Assembly (NCBI RefSeq): GCF_019449275.2
Contig: NZ_JAHZQZ020000019.1
Span: forward strand, 1 to 64,000
Direction of reading: 5' to 3'
DNA from: Microbacterium sp. HD4P20
GTDB lineage: Bacteria > Actinomycetota > Actinomycetes > Actinomycetales > Microbacteriaceae
DNA: 64,000 nt
Part shown: piece after piece, positions 62,617 to 64,000 of the stretch
Layout: every line of letters begins with the position of its first letter
Position numbering within the stretch: the first letter of the stretch is position 1
Made by a program: the position numbers and the translations under genes
Notes under the pieces: generated by a model
What the model was told of the DNA's origin: nothing
The model's database searches: none
What the model saw: the letters and a program-made list of their open reading frames with translations, nothing else

Positions 62617-64000
62617 ATGTCTCTCACCGTCACGCCTGTCCGCTTCGAGCACCACCGCGATGCCCTCGGCACCGGCTATGCCCGCCCTCGCCTGTCGTGG
62701 ATCACGACGGATGCGCCGGACGGCTGGTCGCAGGCAGCCTACGAGGTGCAACAGGGCGACGGTGAGAGCATCCGTGTCGAAAGTGGCGAGTCGGTGCTCG
62801 TGCCGTGGCCGTTCGACGCGTTGCGCTCGCGGGAACAGCGGGCGATCCGGGTGCGCGTGCACGGCGCCGACCGGTCCACCAGCGAGTGGAGCGACTGGGC
62901 ACCGGTCGAGGCGGGCCTGCTGGAGGCATCCGACTGGACCGCCCAGATGGTCGGTCCGAACGACTCCGCGATCGCGGCTCCGCTGGTGCGCGGCTCGTTC
63001 ACGACAGCCGAACACGGCGAGGTCGTCCGGGCGCGCGCCTACGCCACCGGGCACGGGCTGTTCCAGCTCGAACTGAACGGAGAGCGCGTCGGCGACGACG
63101 AACTCGCGCCCGGCTGGACCGCCTACGAATCCCGGCTGCGTTACGCCACCTACGATGTCACCGCTCAGGTCCGCTCGGGCATGAATGTCATCGGGGCGTG
63201 GCTCGGCGACGGGTGGTGGCGCGGCTACCTCGGCTGGGGCGGTAAGAAGGCGCTCTACGGCACCGACCTGGGCGTGCTCGTCCAGCTCGATATCGACTAC
63301 GCCGACGGCACCCGGCAGACCGTCGCGTCCGGCTCGGACTGGCTTGCCGGGAACGGCCCGATCCGCTCGGCCGACCTCTACAACGGCGAAGACTTCGACG
63401 CCCGCGACCTCGACCCGGCATGGTCGACGACGGATGCCTCGGCCCAGGGGTGGACGTCGGTCGCGGTGCGCGAGCTCGGCGACGTCGAGCTGGTCGCGCC
63501 AGACGGCCCGCCGGTGCGGGTCGCCGAGACCCGTGCCGTGCAGAACGTACTGACGTCCCGGTCGGGGGCGACGATCCTCGACTTCGGGCAGAACCTGGTC
63601 GGCCGGCTGCGGATCACGGTCTCCGGCGACGCCGGCACGACGATCACCCTCCGGCACGCAGAGGTGCTCGAGCACGGCGAGCTCGCCGTCGAGCCGCTGC
63701 GGGGGGCGAGGGCCACCGACACCTACACGCTCGCCGGAGTCGGCGAGGAGACGTGGGCGCCCCGGTTCACCTTCCACGGCTTCCGGTATGCCGAGGTCAC
63801 GGGATGGCCCGGCGAGTTCGATCCTGCGGCGGTCACCGCAGAGGTGATCCACTCCGATATGCACCGCACCGGCTGGTTCGAGACGAGCGATGCGCTGGTG
63901 GACCGGCTGCATGAGAACGTCGTGTGGGGGATGAAGGGCAACTTCGTCGACATCCCCACCGACTGCCCGCAGCGCGACGAGCGGCTCGGCTGGACCGGCG
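62617..64000 (+). CDS. GH78 alpha-L-rhamnosidase, N-terminal part (runs off right edge)
   Basis: The frame opens at the ATG at 62617 and is still open at base 64000, giving at least 461 residues. The N-terminal beta-sandwich domains carry the usual bacterial rhamnosidase segments: ARPRLSWITTDAPDGWSQAAYEVQ, FQLELNGERVGDDELAPGWTAYESRLRYATYDVTA and WWRGYLGWGGKKALYG. The last visible residues, VDIPTDCPQRDERLGWTG, are the GH78 catalytic-barrel signature, whose acidic residues take part in catalysis. It releases rhamnose from imported glycosides. No signal peptide is present, so it acts in the cytoplasm. Confidence 0.94.
   Translation, partial: MSLTVTPVRFEHHRDALGTGYARPRLSWITTDAPDGWSQAAYEVQQGDGESIRVESGESVLVPWPFDALRSREQRAIRVRVHGADRSTSEWSDWAPVEAGLLEASDWTAQMVGPNDSAIAAPLVRGSFTTAEHGEVVRARAYATGHGLFQLELNGERVGDDELAPGWTAYESRLRYATYDVTAQVRSGMNVIGAWLGDGWWRGYLGWGGKKALYGTDLGVLVQLDIDYADGTRQTVASGSDWLAGNGPIRSADLYNGEDFDARDLDPAWSTTDASAQGWTSVAVRELGDVELVAPDGPPVRVAETRAVQNVLTSRSGATILDFGQNLVGRLRITVSGDAGTTITLRHAEVLEHGELAVEPLRGARATDTYTLAGVGEETWAPRFTFHGFRYAEVTGWPGEFDPAAVTAEVIHSDMHRTGWFETSDALVDRLHENVVWGMKGNFVDIPTDCPQRDERLGWTG

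Overview
The window is high-GC actinobacterial DNA, most likely a Microbacteriaceae chromosome and probably Microbacterium or a close relative. The sequence signs are: GC near 70% in ordinary genes (44 of 60 bases at 52501-52560), dense operons joined by ATGA/GTGA overlaps, leaderless-looking starts, a DUF222/13E12-type protein, two DUF7882-like small proteins, a helR gene with a rifamycin-associated element, and many sugar-uptake loci with LacI, ROK or TetR control. The species is inferred by recognition, not by any search.

Layout. 1-1031 is the N-terminal part of a DUF222 protein. 1133-2610 is an ArsR/DHFR-like/SRPBCC operon whose perfect 24-bp palindrome covers the arsR start codon. 2625-6637 is a siderophore ABC transporter (ATPase and two FecCD permeases on the minus strand, lipoprotein on the plus strand) around an IdeR/DtxR-like box. 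6699-8711 holds a VOC protein and a ProA-like dehydrogenase. 8751-16633 is a sugar locus: FAD oxidoreductase, two permeases, lipoprotein and a GH38-type hydrolase, with two copies of an ATGTGG-N8-CCACAT operator. 16794-21936 holds a MalT-like LuxR regulator, a CMD-family protein and an arylsulfatase. 22423-27239 holds helR, its RAE and the divergent DUF2520-panC-panB operon, whose leader contains an intrinsic terminator. 27323-30001 is a TetR-controlled oxidoreductase/isomerase pair. 29993-35226 is mostly housekeeping-like: a YbdK-type ligase, a PPOX protein, a YidC paralogue and a RecQ helicase fused to a phosphoribosyltransferase-like tail.

35688-38009 is a cysteine/transsulfuration operon (CBS plus cystathionine lyase/synthase) led by what looks like a leaderless cysteine-rich leader peptide, a translational attenuator. 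38296-42389 holds an SDR/TetR pair, two convergent DUF7882-like proteins and a class III aminotransferase. 42495-55138 is an arabinoxylan block: LacI, a coupled small ORF, ThuA, Gfo/Idh/MocA, GH51 arabinofuranosidase, then ROK, a three-gene ABC importer, GH3 and GH10. None of these glycosidases has a signal peptide, so imported oligosaccharides are probably cut in the cytoplasm. 60156-64000 is a LacI/MFS/GH78 rhamnoside locus with paired operators.

Between the xylan and rhamnose loci, 55139-60155 is a lower-GC block (32 of 60 bases at 59461-59520). It carries a PD-(D/E)XK-like protein, a small P-loop kinase and an unrecognised 805-residue protein with an R-N-x3-H HEPN-type motif. This is the best candidate in the window for an undescribed (possibly defensive) system. 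The other standout is the cysteine leader at 35688-35723.
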